A stretch of DNA of 64,000 bases from Acetobacter sp. (GCF_022483985.1 NZ_JAKVME010000001.1:2480001-2544000), one strand, 5' to 3'; positions 1 through 9,819 are shown, numbered from the stretch's first letter. A program made the numbers and translations. Notes: generated by a model from the letters alone, not told the origin.

Positions 1-1253
1 ACATGCGGTTTACCGTCATCGAACAGCTTGATCTGTACGACCGCCACCCCCATGAGACGACGGTCATCCAGAAATGGCCCGACGACATCACATGGCCGAC
101 TGACACGGGAAACAATCCGCACCGACTTGACGCCAGCAGGAAGCCTGAACGTCGTGTAACCGTCGACCTGTCGTGATTCACGAATTACATGGCCGTTATC
201 GGTAACGAGATGAAGCCCGGGGTCCTGCGTCAGGGACACCTGTTTCTGCCGCGGCAGATAGCCGCACGCTTCCGCACGCGCTTCAATCCGACGAAAAATC
301 GGCTCGACAAACGCCATATCTGTTTTCAGTGGCGCAGCCGCGTCACGCTCCCAGAGCAGACCCGTTCCACCGATCCGTGACATACCGGCGATCTGCCGAA
401 ATGAGTGACGGTTGCCAGTATCCAGATAGCTTTCCGTAAGCGTTCCATTGGCTTCGATAATGGCGTGCTCTTCTGTTTCGATATGATAGTAATCATACGA
501 CAGAATGGATTTGTCGTAGAAAATCGACGTGCCGTTGACCAGCATACGTACCGGAACGAACGCACCTTCCTGAAAAAGGCAGTGTTCAGCGGTTACGAGC
601 ATGTCCTGCGCGGGAACGCCTTCTGCAATGGCGTTTTGCAGCACGCGCACCGGATAACCCGCAACATCATCATGGTCGGACGAGCGCACGACAGCATGGG
701 ATTTACCCACCCACACCACGCGGACGGGCGCAGCCGGTGCGCCCTCACCTGAATAGGCGCGAAGCAGAGCGCCTTCCTGAACATCCTCGACAGGAAGCTC
801 ACCATCGACAGTTGAAATCATGGTGCCAGCAAGGAAGCAGGCTGTGATTTCGTAATAATCTCCAGTTTTCGGGACGATGTCCGTAAGATTTTTCTGAACG
901 TAATGCGACCCGGACTCAATGGATGGTCCCAGATTCAGAAAGTCACCGACCACACGGAAGGATATGTTCCTGCCATCCGTGGTTTCGTAGTTGATGATCG
1001 TTATGTTGGTATTCGCATTATAGACCGCACTGGAATCAGGCGAGATATTTCCAGCAGAAATCTCAATACTAAAATTGGAGTTATTGTTCTGGTTAATATA
1101 AACTTGGGTTCCGGACGATGCCTGGGTTATGGAATCAAGATATATTGTCGTGCCAGAGGCGTTTACATTGATATAGTTTGTGCCGTTTTTACTGAACGTA
1201 CTACCACCAGTATAAAGGGAAGCACCTTGTGAATTGAGACTATATACAGCCAT
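1..1253 (-). CDS. Hint (hedgehog/intein) domain protein, 3' end cut by window edge
   Basis: An open frame of about 417 codons runs from an ATG at 1253 off the left edge without a stop. The first ~120 residues are rich in Asn, Ser, Thr and Gly and have no Sec signal peptide, like a surface or passenger region. At about residues 130-140 begins a Hint block (CFLAGTMI, then VEDVQEG), with a second block near VTAEHCLF; these are the usual N-terminal Cys and the His-containing block of the Hint fold. Hint domains can cleave their own chain, but whether this one is active is not shown. Proteins with this layout are common in acetic acid bacteria and their role is poorly known. Start choice: first in-frame ATG; the ribosome site is weak. 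Confidence 0.85.
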   Translation of the reverse strand, partial: MAVYSLNSQGASLYTGGSTFSKNGTNYINVNASGTTIYLDSITQASSGTQVYINQNNNSNFSIEISAGNISPDSSAVYNANTNITIINYETTDGRNISFRVVGDFLNLGPSIESGSHYVQKNLTDIVPKTGDYYEITACFLAGTMISTVDGELPVEDVQEGALLRAYSGEGAPAAPVRVVWVGKSHAVVRSSDHDDVAGYPVRVLQNAIAEGVPAQDMLVTAEHCLFQEGAFVPVRMLVNGTSIFYDKSILSYDYYHIETEEHAIIEANGTLTESYLDTGNRHSFRQIAGMSRIGGTGLLWERDAAAPLKTDMAFVEPIFRRIEARAEACGYLPRQKQVSLTQDPGLHLVTDNGHVIRESRQVDGYTTFRLPAGVKSVRIVSRVSRPCDVVGPFLDDRRLMGVAVVQIKLFDDGKPH

Positions 1254-1553
1254 GACGCGCACATCCCCATCAAGGAGTTAATTTTTTCCTATTGTATTAA
1301 TTATCAATGAAGATAGAAAGGTTTTATTTTACAAATTAACCAAAAATTTATGATTTTATCTATTTTGATACAAATCGTCTCTTGCGACGAACTCCTGAGC
1401 GCTCTCGGAACAGATATATAATTGCTGCGCTTTACAGCAGAGATTCATCATCTCGACCGCAAGGACTATCAGTTCAGGAAAATAAATCCCGAACATTATA
1501 AATAGAAAGATATCCAGCCAGAACAGAATTCCAGCTGGATAAAAAGCTGAATC
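1254..1553. other. Intergenic region between gabD and the Hint gene
   Basis: This AT-rich stretch of 300 bases carries no credible ORF. The half next to 1253 should hold the promoter of the Hint gene. The other half has an 8-bp inverted repeat (1511-1518 with 1534-1541, 15-base loop), placed where a terminator for gabD would be on the minus strand; it lacks a clean T-run. Confidence 0.5.
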
Positions 1554-3014
1554 TTACAGTTTCAGGCCCGCCATATGCAGCGCCTTGGTCTCAAGGAATT
1601 CCTCAATTCCTTCCGCACCACCTTCACGGCCCAGACCAGACTGCTTCACACCGCCAAACGGAGCGCATTCCATCGACACCATGCCGGTATTCACCCCAAC
1701 CATGCCGTATTCAAGCGACTCGCCAACCCGCCATGCGCGGCTCATATCGCTCGTGAAGAAGTAGCTGGCCAGACCGAATGGCGTGTCATTGGCCTTGCGG
1801 ATTGCCTCCGCTTCATCGCTGAACCTGAAGATCGGCATCAGCGGCCCGAACGTCTCTTCGCTGAACACGCGCATCTCCGTCGTCACACCTTCCAGCACGA
1901 CCGGAGTAGCGAAATTACCATTCGTTTCCAGCGGAGCACTGACATAGGTCGCCCCTTTGGACAGAGCGTCCTCGACATGCTCGCGGACTTTTTTCACGGC
2001 GCTTTCGTTGATGAGCGGTCCCATGGTGACACCATCCTCAAGCCCGTTACCGATCTTGAATTTGGCGACTTCTTCCTTCATCCGGACGACAAACCGGTCA
2101 TGAATGCCGTCCTGCACAAAAATCCGGTTGGCGCAGACGCAGGTCTGTCCGGCGTTGCGGAACTTGCTGGCCAGAGCGCCAGCGACAGCCGTTTCCAGAT
2201 CAGCATCATCAAAGATGATGAACGGTGCGTTGCCGCCAAGCTCCAGACTCAGGCGCTTGATGGTGTCGGCTGACTGCTTCATCAGCAGTGCCCCGACATG
2301 CGTGGAGCCGGTAAAGGACAGCTTGCGCACGACCGGGCTGGAGGTCAGTTCGGGGCCGATTTCCTTCGCATCACCGGTCACGAGAGAGAACAGGCCCTTG
2401 GGCAGACCGGCGCGCTCAGCCAGAACGGCAAGCGCCAGCGCGGAATAAGGCGTCAGTTCGGACGGCTTGAGCACCATGCTGCATCCGGCGGCGAAAGCCG
2501 GGCCGCACTTGCGGGTGATCATGGCGTTGGGGAAGTTCCACGGCGTGATGGCGGCAGTGGTGCCGACCGGCTGCTTTACGGTGAGGACGCGACGGTCCTT
2601 CTGCGGCGGCGTGATGACGGCTCCATTGATCCGACGGGCTTCTTCCGCGAACCACTTGATGAAAGTGGCTCCGTATTTCACCTCACCCTTCGACTCAGAC
2701 AGGGGCTTGCCCTGCTCGACCGTCATGATGAGCGCCAGATCATCGGCGTTCTGAAGGATCAGGTCGTACCATGCCATCAGCAGATCGGCCCGCTCATCAG
2801 GCGTGGTGGTCTTCCACTTGCTCTGAGCCCGGTCCGCGGCTTCGATAGCCCGCTGGGTCTCCGCTGCCGTACAGGCCGGAATCGTTCCGATTACTTCGCC
2901 AGTCGCCGGATTGGTGACGGACAGCGTCCTGCCGGAAGAAGACGCCATCCATTCGCCCGCAATATAGGCCTGTTCACGGAAAAGGGACGGATCGGAAAGG
3001 TTTGCAATGCCCAT
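1554..3014 (-). CDS. gabD: NAD(P)-dependent succinate-semialdehyde dehydrogenase
   Basis: A 486-residue aldehyde dehydrogenase of normal GabD length. It oxidises succinic semialdehyde to succinate, the last step of the GABA shunt, in the cytoplasm. The folding and cofactor motif TPWNFP, the general-base Glu in LELGGNAPF and the catalytic Cys in NAGQTCVCANR are all present; the second Cys two residues on is typical of GabD. The C-terminal PFGGVKQSGLGREGG motif also fits. It is the last gene of a minus-strand run behind xthA (112-base gap), not beside gabT, which lies at 48.4 kb. Glutarate semialdehyde dehydrogenase is an alternative substrate assignment. Confidence 0.92.
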   Translation of the reverse strand: MGIANLSDPSLFREQAYIAGEWMASSSGRTLSVTNPATGEVIGTIPACTAAETQRAIEAADRAQSKWKTTTPDERADLLMAWYDLILQNADDLALIMTVEQGKPLSESKGEVKYGATFIKWFAEEARRINGAVITPPQKDRRVLTVKQPVGTTAAITPWNFPNAMITRKCGPAFAAGCSMVLKPSELTPYSALALAVLAERAGLPKGLFSLVTGDAKEIGPELTSSPVVRKLSFTGSTHVGALLMKQSADTIKRLSLELGGNAPFIIFDDADLETAVAGALASKFRNAGQTCVCANRIFVQDGIHDRFVVRMKEEVAKFKIGNGLEDGVTMGPLINESAVKKVREHVEDALSKGATYVSAPLETNGNFATPVVLEGVTTEMRVFSEETFGPLMPIFRFSDEAEAIRKANDTPFGLASYFFTSDMSRAWRVGESLEYGMVGVNTGMVSMECAPFGGVKQSGLGREGGAEGIEEFLETKALHMAGLKL

Positions 3015-3126
3015 GATGGACCTCCGGATAAGCGGTATTCTGTTGAGACACAGGCTTTAGACCTGTCACGGCGCGGGATGCTACACCACATCAGACAAGC
3101 TCATAGTTCTGTCTCTGAAAGAGTTC

Positions 3127-3897
3127 TTACGCCAGCGTGATCATGACGGGAACATGGTCGGACGGCTGCGGCATCGCCCGCTCGGCCTTGTCCGGTCCTG
3201 CCGTGACCAGACGCTCGGCCACAACGGGCGAGAGCAGAAGATGGTCGATACGGAGTCCCAGATCACGGTTGAAAGCTCCGGCCTGATAATCCCAGAACGT
3301 ATAGACCGTCTCGTCCGGGTGAAGCGCACGCACGGCGTCCGTCAGACCAAGCCAGAACAGCCGCCTGAAAGCAGCGCGACTTTCGGGACGGACAAGCGCA
3401 TCCGTGGCGGACAGCGCACCCGGCGCGAGATCCCTGTCAGTCGGACAGACATTGTAGTCGCCTGCCAGAATGAAATCCTTATCCGCCCGCAGCATGGCTT
3501 CCGCATGACGGGCAAGGGCGTCCAGAAATTCCAGCTTCCCGAGAAAACCGGCTTCACCGCCGGAATTGCCGTTGGGAAGATACAGGTTGCCTACTGTCAG
3601 GGAATCAAGCCGGACCTCGATATAGCGCGCCGGTGGCTCAGGATCGCTCAGACCGGGCAGGCTGCGGGCCAGTACCTCGACAGGACGACGGGAGAGAACC
3701 GCCACACCGTTGTAGGATTTCTGTCCGACACAATGGGTGATGTAACCGGCTTCCTCAAAGACGGAAGCGGGGAACAGATGGTCCTCACACTTGATTTCCT
3801 GCAACAGAAGCAGGTCCGGTTCGTTGCGCTTCAGCCAGTCGAGGACAAGAGACTGACGCTGGCGGATGGAATTGACATTCCAGGTCGCGATTTTCAT
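3127..3897 (-). CDS. xthA: Exodeoxyribonuclease III (AP endonuclease family)
   Basis: This 256-residue protein of the exonuclease III/EEP family nicks DNA at abasic sites and trims 3' ends in base excision repair. Motifs in order: start MKIATWNVNSIR, metal-binding Glu in LLLQEIKCED (about residue 38), YNGVAVLS, the active-site Asp and Asn in GDYNVCPTD, FNRDLGLRIDH, and the terminal Asp-His pair in SDHVPV. The length is normal and all catalytic residues are present. It lies 116 bases downstream of erpA on the same strand. In many alphaproteobacteria xth, erpA and dgt are neighbours; here dgt is about 16 kb away. Confidence 0.95.
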   Translation of the reverse strand: MKIATWNVNSIRQRQSLVLDWLKRNEPDLLLLQEIKCEDHLFPASVFEEAGYITHCVGQKSYNGVAVLSRRPVEVLARSLPGLSDPEPPARYIEVRLDSLTVGNLYLPNGNSGGEAGFLGKLEFLDALARHAEAMLRADKDFILAGDYNVCPTDRDLAPGALSATDALVRPESRAAFRRLFWLGLTDAVRALHPDETVYTFWDYQAGAFNRDLGLRIDHLLLSPVVAERLVTAGPDKAERAMPQPSDHVPVMITLA

Positions 3898-4013
3898 GGC
3901 GTTGGGACGGCCTTGTGATCCGGGTGTTCGGAGCGGCCTGCAACCGCAGACCCGACGGATGGCCCCATTCTCTGGCTAGGAAGAAAACGGGTCATGATGA
4001 AGGGGTGATGGCG

Positions 4014-4355
4014 TCAGGCGAGCGAAAAGCTCGTGCCACACCCGCACCCGGAAGCTGCATTCGGATTTTTCACCGTAAAATGCGCGCCCATCAGTTTGTC
4101 GACAAAATCGAGTTCGCCACCGTTCATCAGGTCCAGACTGACCGGATCGACCACCACGCGGACGCCGTTGCTGCTGACAACGAAGTCATCGGGCGCAGTC
4201 TCCGGATCGAGTTTGAACTCGTACTGAAAGCCGTTACATCCCCCAGCCGAAACGGAGACGCGCAGGGCAGATGCTGATTCAGCCTCGCCCTTCGTCGCGA
4301 TGATCTCGGCAATGCGTCTGGCGGCGGCGTCGGAAACGGTGAAATTCTGGGTCAT
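4014..4355 (-). CDS. erpA: Iron-sulfur cluster insertion protein, HesB/IscA/ErpA family
   Basis: A 113-residue A-type carrier that receives Fe-S clusters and passes them to apoproteins. The three conserved cysteines are present: one in SAGGCNGFQY and two in the GCGCGTSF tail. The block DPVSLDLMNGGELDFVD is the family signature. I chose the ATG at 4355 because MTQNFTVSDAAARRI matches the family start; an upstream ATG at 4427 would add 24 unrelated residues. It sits between the PII gene and xthA on the same strand. ErpA is preferred over IscA because no isc or suf genes are nearby, but the sequence alone does not settle this. Confidence 0.88.
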   Translation of the reverse strand: MTQNFTVSDAAARRIAEIIATKGEAESASALRVSVSAGGCNGFQYEFKLDPETAPDDFVVSSNGVRVVVDPVSLDLMNGGELDFVDKLMGAHFTVKNPNAASGCGCGTSFSLA

Positions 4356-4515
4356 GGAGAGATAATGGGTTGCGGAAGCGTCAATGTGAAGAGGGGCACT
4401 AGCACGAATGCTCCATGACAGAAGCATTCATGAAGCCCCCCTGAAGGAGTCGGCGCGGACACGCAACCGATGCCCGTTGGCAGCCTCCATCAGACTGGCG
4501 GAGGACTGGAACCGA

Positions 4516-4854
4516 TTAAAGCGCCTCGTCACCACTTTCGCGTGTACGGATACGTACGACGCGGCTGAGATCGCTCACGAAAATCTTTCCATCACCGATT
4601 TTGCCGGTATGCGCGGACTGGAGGATGGCTTCGACCACCTGATCGACGAGGGCGTCGGAAGTTGCGATTTCAATCCTGATCTTGGGCAGGAAGCTGACAT
4701 GATACTCAGCGCCGCGATAAATCTCGGTCTGCCCTTTCTGACGACCGAATCCCTTGACTTCAGACACGGTCAGCCCCTGGATTCCCAACGGCGAGAGCGC
4801 GTCGCGGACGTCGTCGAGCTTGAAGGGCTTGATAATTGCCGTGACGAGCTTCAT
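4516..4854 (-). CDS. Nitrogen regulatory protein P-II (GlnB/GlnK)
   Basis: A 112-residue PII signal protein, full length. It senses 2-oxoglutarate and ATP/ADP and controls nitrogen assimilation through protein contacts. The T-loop is intact, with the uridylylation site Tyr51 in YRGAEYHVSFLPK. The GKIGDGKIFV motif that shapes the nucleotide site is also present. It is an orphan: neither glnA nor amtB is adjacent, so GlnB and GlnK cannot be told apart by context. It is divergent from the UbiH-type gene (213-base gap), where its promoter should lie. I looked for a sigma-54 promoter there and did not find a convincing one. Confidence 0.93.
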   Translation of the reverse strand: MKLVTAIIKPFKLDDVRDALSPLGIQGLTVSEVKGFGRQKGQTEIYRGAEYHVSFLPKIRIEIATSDALVDQVVEAILQSAHTGKIGDGKIFVSDLSRVVRIRTRESGDEAL

Positions 4855-5067
4855 CCCAGTTCCTCTTTAATCACGAGAAAATTCACAACGATGCCGTAAT
4901 GGCTTTGCCAAGGAAGCATATTGTTTCCCTCCTGTCACGTCATATGGATGACATCGCTCGGGATAGCCCGAACGCATAAAGCGTGTCATGAGTTCCGCCA
5001 CTGGGACCGGGATGTTTCCTGCACGGACAGGCCCGGCGTAAATTGCTGAATTCATGGAGACCTTGGT

Positions 5068-6297
5068 ATGTCCAGTATGGCGGAACAGGGCGCTGGCGAA
5101 ACAGTCACGGATGTCGCGGTCTGCATTATCGGGGCAGGTCCTGTAGGGGCCACGCTGGCGTGCCGCCTTGCCCGTGACGGCGTTCCCGTGGCCGTCGTGG
5201 ACCGTGCGGCCCTTCCCCCAATGGAGAACCCGGAATTTGACGGCAGGGCCTACGCCATTGCAGCCGGACCGAAAAATCTTCTGGAAGCCGCCGGTGTCTG
5301 GGAGCATCTCCCGCAGGTTCCCTGCCCTATCGAGGATATTCTCGTCACCGATGGCAGACCGGGTCAGCCCCCTTCCTCGCTGTCCCTTGAATTTACCCGC
5401 GAGGACTCGACCCAGCCGTTCGGCTGGATGGCGGAAGCCCGCGCCCTGCGTGTGGCGCTGAACGCAAACCTGCACGACTCTCCGCTGGTGACCGTTCTCG
5501 CGCCCGCCGACGTCTCGATCGTGCGCAACGAGAGCGGCGCGACCGTAAAAACCACGGATGGCCGCACGATCCGGGCGCAGCTTGTTGTCGCCGCGGACGG
5601 TCGTGGAAGCCGGACACGTTCCAAGGCCGGTATCCCCATCACGAAGCTCGCCTACGGCCAGAGCGGCATCGTCTGTGCGATCGCTCACGAACATCCGCAT
5701 GACAACGGGGCGCTCGAACATTTCCTGCCGGGCGGTCCTTTCGCCCAGCTTCCGATGACCGGAACCGACGAGCATCCCTATCTTTCAGCGATTGTCTGGA
5801 GCGAAAAAGATGCGATGGCCCAGCGAATCGCAGCCCTGCCGGAAGAGCAGTTCAGGCGTGAACTGAAGCGTCGCATCGGAGACCGGCTGGGAGACGTCAC
5901 GCCAGTCGGACGTCGCTGGGTCTACCCGCTCGCCGCACAGTACGCGCACCATTATACCGCCACACGCCTTGTTCTGGCTGGCGATGCGGCGCACGGCATT
6001 CACCCCATTGCCGGGCAGGGTCTCAATCTCGGCTTCCGGGACGTGATCGCACTTTCGGACATCCTGATTACGGCTCACGGCAAGGGTGAAGACCTTGGCA
6101 ATCCGGCGCTGCTGGCCCGTTATCAGGCGCGATGCCGCCCTGCGAACATGATGATGTTTATGGCGACCGATGTCCTTGATCGCCTGTTCAGCAATGACAA
6201 TCCGGTGCTGCGTCTTGCAAGGGATGTCGGGATTGCCACCGTCCAGCGTCTGCCCCGTCTGCGCAGGGCGTTCGTCAAGCACGCGATGGGCGTCTGA
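5068..6297 (+). CDS. UbiH/UbiF/COQ6-family FAD-dependent hydroxylase
   Basis: This 409-residue flavoprotein monooxygenase probably hydroxylates the ring of a ubiquinone precursor. It has the N-terminal Rossmann GAGPVGATLA (about residues 22-31), an Asp-Gly motif in VVAADGRGSRTR (~170), and the second FAD motif GDAAHGIHPIAGQGLNLGFRD (~310), which is diagnostic for the UbiH/COQ6 group. The length is normal. The ATG at 5068 has GGAGA upstream. Which ring position it acts on cannot be read from the sequence. It is monocistronic, followed by a hairpin at 6483. Confidence 0.9.
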   Translation: MSSMAEQGAGETVTDVAVCIIGAGPVGATLACRLARDGVPVAVVDRAALPPMENPEFDGRAYAIAAGPKNLLEAAGVWEHLPQVPCPIEDILVTDGRPGQPPSSLSLEFTREDSTQPFGWMAEARALRVALNANLHDSPLVTVLAPADVSIVRNESGATVKTTDGRTIRAQLVVAADGRGSRTRSKAGIPITKLAYGQSGIVCAIAHEHPHDNGALEHFLPGGPFAQLPMTGTDEHPYLSAIVWSEKDAMAQRIAALPEEQFRRELKRRIGDRLGDVTPVGRRWVYPLAAQYAHHYTATRLVLAGDAAHGIHPIAGQGLNLGFRDVIALSDILITAHGKGEDLGNPALLARYQARCRPANMMMFMATDVLDRLFSNDNPVLRLARDVGIATVQRLPRLRRAFVKHAMGV

Positions 6298-6482
6298 TCC
6301 CGGCGCTTCCTCCTCCCGTTTTTCGGCAGGGAAATGTCCCGGAGCGCTGTCTCGCACCCACCTTTGGAACCCATTCATTCCCGGGCAAGTGGGGGAGCAG
6401 TCTTCCTGCAGGACAGGCCGCCTCCACAGAAAGACCATTGGCATGGTGTCGGACAGATGGAGTCCGTCACCGTAGAAACAGA

Positions 6483-6507
6483 AAAGGTCCGGAAAAACCG
6501 GACCTTT
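6483..6507. terminator. Bidirectional hairpin terminator
   Basis: A perfect 10-bp stem (6483-6492 with 6498-6507) closes an A5 loop; the arms begin with AAA and end with TTT, so it can act on both strands. It lies between the convergent UbiH-type gene and the small gene ending at 6576. A second, weaker 7-bp stem (6512-6518 with 6532-6538) follows. Confidence 0.75.
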
Positions 6508-6575
6508 GAAGCCTGTCGAAACCGTAAGTTCCGACAGGTAGCGACACCATCAGGCGTCGCGCAACAGGTATGCGT

Positions 6576-6866
6576 TCAGCCCGTAAGGTCTGAACGGATG
6601 CGGCTGCGGGGGCGACGGGAAGCATCACCCGTGCGCGTGGCAGGACGCTGTGTCCGGTTGTCGGATGTAGACTTCAGAGCCGGAGCGGCTGTCAGTTCGG
6701 CCTCAAGCTGGGCGATACGCTTGCGCACGCTGTCCCGCAGGGCGGGGGCCGTGTGCGACTTCATGGATGCCAGCGTTTCCTTGAGGTCACGAAGCTGCTT
6801 CTGCTTCTCAGCAAGAGTACGGCGGATCGGCTGATTATCCGAAAGCTGGCCGTGAAAAGCACGCAT
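6576..6866 (-). CDS. Small basic protein with predicted coiled coil, function unknown
   Basis: A 96-residue ORF that I do not recognise. Residues ~14-60 are a heptad-like Leu/Ile/Lys/Glu stretch (LAEKQKQLRDLKETLASMK, then RKRIAQLEAELTAA) that looks like a coiled coil. The tail is short, basic and disordered (many Arg, Ser and Thr). There is no signal peptide or membrane segment. It stands alone on the minus strand, ends against the 6483 hairpin, and no competing ORF is better. A nucleoid- or ribosome-associated role is possible but is a guess. Confidence 0.5.
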   Translation of the reverse strand: MRAFHGQLSDNQPIRRTLAEKQKQLRDLKETLASMKSHTAPALRDSVRKRIAQLEAELTAAPALKSTSDNRTQRPATRTGDASRRPRSRIRSDLTG

Positions 6867-7061
6867 GTTTCAAAACCCAATCAGGCAGGACAAAAGGTTA
6901 CCTCCATATCTGGAGGACAGATTCTAACAAAAAGTGAAAAAACAGACTCCCTCACCTGTCCTTTACGACTGACCAGTCCTGCCGACGGGCGAGAACGACA
7001 GACGTGAGAGACGTGTCTGTTTTCGGAGTGCGGGGAAGTGCTCAGAAAATGGAAGTCGGCG

Positions 7062-8141
7062 TTAATCCGTCGACTGATCATTCCTGTGCAGGATATCCTG
7101 CAACGCCTTCACCAGTGCTGCGCATTGCGCATCGGTTCCGACCGTGATCCTGAGCCAGGATGATGTTCGCGGGCCTTTAAGATGGCGCACGATAATCGCC
7201 CTTTCTCTCAACGCGGCCGCCAGCATGGCGGCCTCACGATCCTGATGCCGAACGTAAACAAAGTTGGCGCTGGAAGGCAAGACCTCAAAACCAAGCTCCG
7301 CGAGGGAGCCCGACAGAGCCGTCCGGGTCGCCATCACCCTGTTGACGCATTCGGCAAGCCAGCCCTCATCCTCATAGGCCGCCAGTGCGCCAGCCTGAGC
7401 CAGACGATCCAGCGGGTACGAGTTGAAACTGTCCTTTACGCGGGTCAGACCCTCGATCAGAGCAGGGTCACCGACAGCAAAACCGACACGCAGGCCAGCC
7501 AGTCCCCGGGATTTGGAGAATGTCTGGACCACCAGAAGATTCGGATGGCGGCTGACAAGTGAAACGGCCGATTCAGCGCCGAAATCGACATAGGCCTCAT
7601 CAATCAGCACCACCCGGTCCGGATGCGCAGCCAGCAGCTTCTCGATGTCCCCAAGTCCCAGCGCAATCCCTGTCGGCGCGTTGGGATTGGCCAGCACGAT
7701 GCCACTGTTCGGACGATTGAAATCCTCGACGCGGACACGCAGCCCTTCATCCAGCGGAACAGTCTCGAACGGCAGACCATACAGACCGCAATAGACCGGA
7801 TAGAAGCTGTAGGTCACATCAGCGAACAGCACCGGCTCGCCGTGGTTGAAGAAGGCCTGAAACGCGTGCGCCAGAACCTCGTCCGAACCATTGCCGACAA
7901 AGACATGCTCCGCCGTCAGCCCCTCCCGTCGCGCGATCGCTTCACGCAGGGCAAGGGACGCCGGGTCGGGATAGAGCCGGAGCGTATCGTCCGTCGCCGC
8001 CTGCATCGCCGCGATCGCTCTGGGCGAGGGACCATAAGGGCTCTCGTTGGTGTTCAGCTTGATGAGGTTGGTCAGACGCGGCTGCTCGCCGGGAACATAA
8101 GGCGTGAGACGGTGAACCAGCGGGCTCCAGAAACGACTCAT
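7062..8141 (-). CDS. hisC: Histidinol-phosphate aminotransferase
   Basis: A 359-residue class I/II PLP aminotransferase. It transfers an amino group from glutamate to imidazole-acetol phosphate in histidine synthesis. Marks: [12 protein letters not shown] near the start (substrate site of HisC), [25 protein letters not shown] (PLP ring), and the PLP Lys in [14 protein letters not shown]. The length matches HisC. Its ATG overlaps the stop of the ankyrin gene by 4 bases, so the two are translationally coupled. No other his genes are in view. Related enzymes can also act on aromatic amino acids. Confidence 0.92.
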   Translation of the reverse strand: MSRFWSPLVHRLTPYVPGEQPRLTNLIKLNTNESPYGPSPRAIAAMQAATDDTLRLYPDPASLALREAIARREGLTAEHVFVGNGSDEVLAHAFQAFFNHGEPVLFADVTYSFYPVYCGLYGLPFETVPLDEGLRVRVEDFNRPNSGIVLANPNAPTGIALGLGDIEKLLAAHPDRVVLIDEAYVDFGAESAVSLVSRHPNLLVVQTFSKSRGLAGLRVGFAVGDPALIEGLTRVKDSFNSYPLDRLAQAGALAAYEDEGWLAECVNRVMATRTALSGSLAELGFEVLPSSANFVYVRHQDREAAMLAAALRERAIIVRHLKGPRTSSWLRITVGTDAQCAALVKALQDILHRNDQSTD

Positions 8142-8647
8142 GAAGAGATTCCAAAAAGAGTGAGCATATCCGGCTGTCCCTGCGTGACCGCCATGTCGCG
8201 GGCGCTCTGGCCTTCGCCATCCTTGCGCTCCGCGTCCGCTCCTGCTTCCAGCAGGTAGCGCGCCATATCGGTGCGCCCGAACATGACAGCGAACATCAGC
8301 GGCGTACGCCCCACATTGTTGACGGCATCCACGGCTGCGCCGTGAGCGATCAGAAGTTCGGCAATCGGGCGATCCCCCTTGAACGCCACACCCGCCAGCG
8401 CGGTCGCGCCCTTGGCGTCCGGCCTGTCAACCGACGCACCGGATTCGAGCAGTTGTCTCACCGTCTCTTTCTGTCCGTTATAGGCGGCCAGAATCAGCGG
8501 CGTGTATCCTTTGTCATTCATGACATCCGGGTTCAGGCCCGCCGCAACAAATTCGCTGACAAGATCAGTCTGACCGTCACGCGCCGCTTCGAGGAACAGG
8601 GTTTCGATTTCCGCCTGATCGAATGTCTTGCCTTCATGTTCCGGCAT
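8138..8647 (-). CDS. Ankyrin-repeat protein
   Basis: A 169-residue soluble protein with about four ankyrin repeats: [17 protein letters not shown], then [28 protein letters not shown] and [16 protein letters not shown], each followed by the usual LLxxGA helix. Ankyrin repeats bind partner proteins; no catalytic domain is attached. The ATG at 8647 has a good GGGAGA ribosome site; an ATG 14 codons upstream has none. There is no signal peptide, so it is probably cytoplasmic. It overlaps hisC by 4 bases. The partner is unknown. Confidence 0.85.
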   Translation of the reverse strand: MPEHEGKTFDQAEIETLFLEAARDGQTDLVSEFVAAGLNPDVMNDKGYTPLILAAYNGQKETVRQLLESGASVDRPDAKGATALAGVAFKGDRPIAELLIAHGAAVDAVNNVGRTPLMFAVMFGRTDMARYLLEAGADAERKDGEGQSARDMAVTQGQPDMLTLFGISS

Positions 8648-8736
8648 CTGACTCTCCCTTCCCGGTTCCACCGCCTGTGCGCCCCACACGGAACGCTGGC
8701 TTCTTCTACGTTATTCGGACGCCTCTGCGAAGGAGG

Positions 8737-9819
8737 TTACCGGCTTATCAGCCTCGTTTCACCAAAACCCGGCGCCTCGAAGACGCCCGGAGCAAGTCCG
8801 GCCCAGTCCGCCGTCTCCCTGAGACAACGTTCCGGCTCTCCCAATGGCTCCTGCGACAATGGGAATGTTCCGAAATGCATGGCGATCCCCTGCCGCGCCT
8901 GCAATTGCCGGAACGCCTCCACCGCTTCCACCGGGTCCGTATGGACCTTGCGCAGCATCGGACGCGGCGCGTATGCCCCGATCGGCAGCAAGGCCACATC
9001 AGGCGCGCCGAGCCGGGTGCGTATCTCCCTCCAGTGCGGTCCGTGCGCAGTGTCACCCGCGAAGAAGACCGAGGGGCGCTCCGGCGATTTCGGGAAACGC
9101 AGGAAGAAACCACCCCATAGACGCTTCCCGGCGTCAGTCAGTCCCCGCTGCGTGAAGTGTCGGGCCGGTGTGCAGACGATCTCAAGATCACCGATCCTCA
9201 CGCTCCGCCACCAGTCCAGTTCGGACACCCGCAACAGACCGGCCTTGCGAATCAGGTCACCCGTCCGCGCCGTCGTCACGACCACGGGATTATCCCGACG
9301 GGCCAGAGCCCGCAGGGACGGCAGGTCGAGATGATCGTAATGGCAATGCGAGACCAGAACGACGTCGATCGGGGGGAGATCAGCCAACTGGTAAGCGGGC
9401 GGCCTGAAACGCTTCGGTCCGATAAAGGACGCAGGGGAACAGCGATCCGAGAAAATCGGGTCTGTCAGAACGGACAGCGTGCCGCCACCCGGCAAGGAGT
9501 ATCTGAGCAGGAACGTGCTGTGACCGATAAAGGTGACGGCGACTTCCCCCTGCCCCGGCACGCAATGCGGATTCCCGGCCACATCCGGCTCCAGATTATG
9601 TGACGGCTTTTCGAAAATGGTCGAGAGAATCCAGCGCAGAAACACCAGCGGCCTTATGCCCCGCCGCCGCCTGCCCGCCTTCACGCCCGACCGTCCGGTA
9701 TGCGGCGCATCCGGCCATGAAGGAGGGCGCGGCGCTTCCTCCCAGTCCTCCGGAAGCGGTGGATTGATGAAAATCTCTCCATTGCAATGATCGGAAAGCG
9801 GAAGAGTGGCCTGTTTCAT
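8737..9819 (-). CDS. MBL-fold metal-dependent hydrolase (NAPE-PLD/UlaG-like)
   Basis: A ~360-residue metallo-beta-lactamase-fold protein. It has an early FIGHSTFLLRY strand, the zinc motif HxHxDH in SHCHYDHLD, a further His in CTPARHFTQRG, the metal-bridging Asp in FFAGDTAHG, and a terminal His in AMHFGTFP. This set matches the branch related to N-acyl-phosphatidylethanolamine phospholipase D and lactonases of the UlaG type. The ATG at 9819 (MKQATLPLSD) is preferred; upstream in-frame codons to 9969 have unusual composition. The substrate is unknown; a phospholipid- or lactone-type ester is the family expectation. Confidence 0.85.
   Translation of the reverse strand: MKQATLPLSDHCNGEIFINPPLPEDWEEAPRPPSWPDAPHTGRSGVKAGRRRRGIRPLVFLRWILSTIFEKPSHNLEPDVAGNPHCVPGQGEVAVTFIGHSTFLLRYSLPGGGTLSVLTDPIFSDRCSPASFIGPKRFRPPAYQLADLPPIDVVLVSHCHYDHLDLPSLRALARRDNPVVVTTARTGDLIRKAGLLRVSELDWWRSVRIGDLEIVCTPARHFTQRGLTDAGKRLWGGFFLRFPKSPERPSVFFAGDTAHGPHWREIRTRLGAPDVALLPIGAYAPRPMLRKVHTDPVEAVEAFRQLQARQGIAMHFGTFPLSQEPLGEPERCLRETADWAGLAPGVFEAPGFGETRLISR

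Noticed and set aside
4855-5067. A possible sigma-54 promoter for the PII gene
   Set aside because: A TTGGCA half exists but the second half and spacing do not fit.
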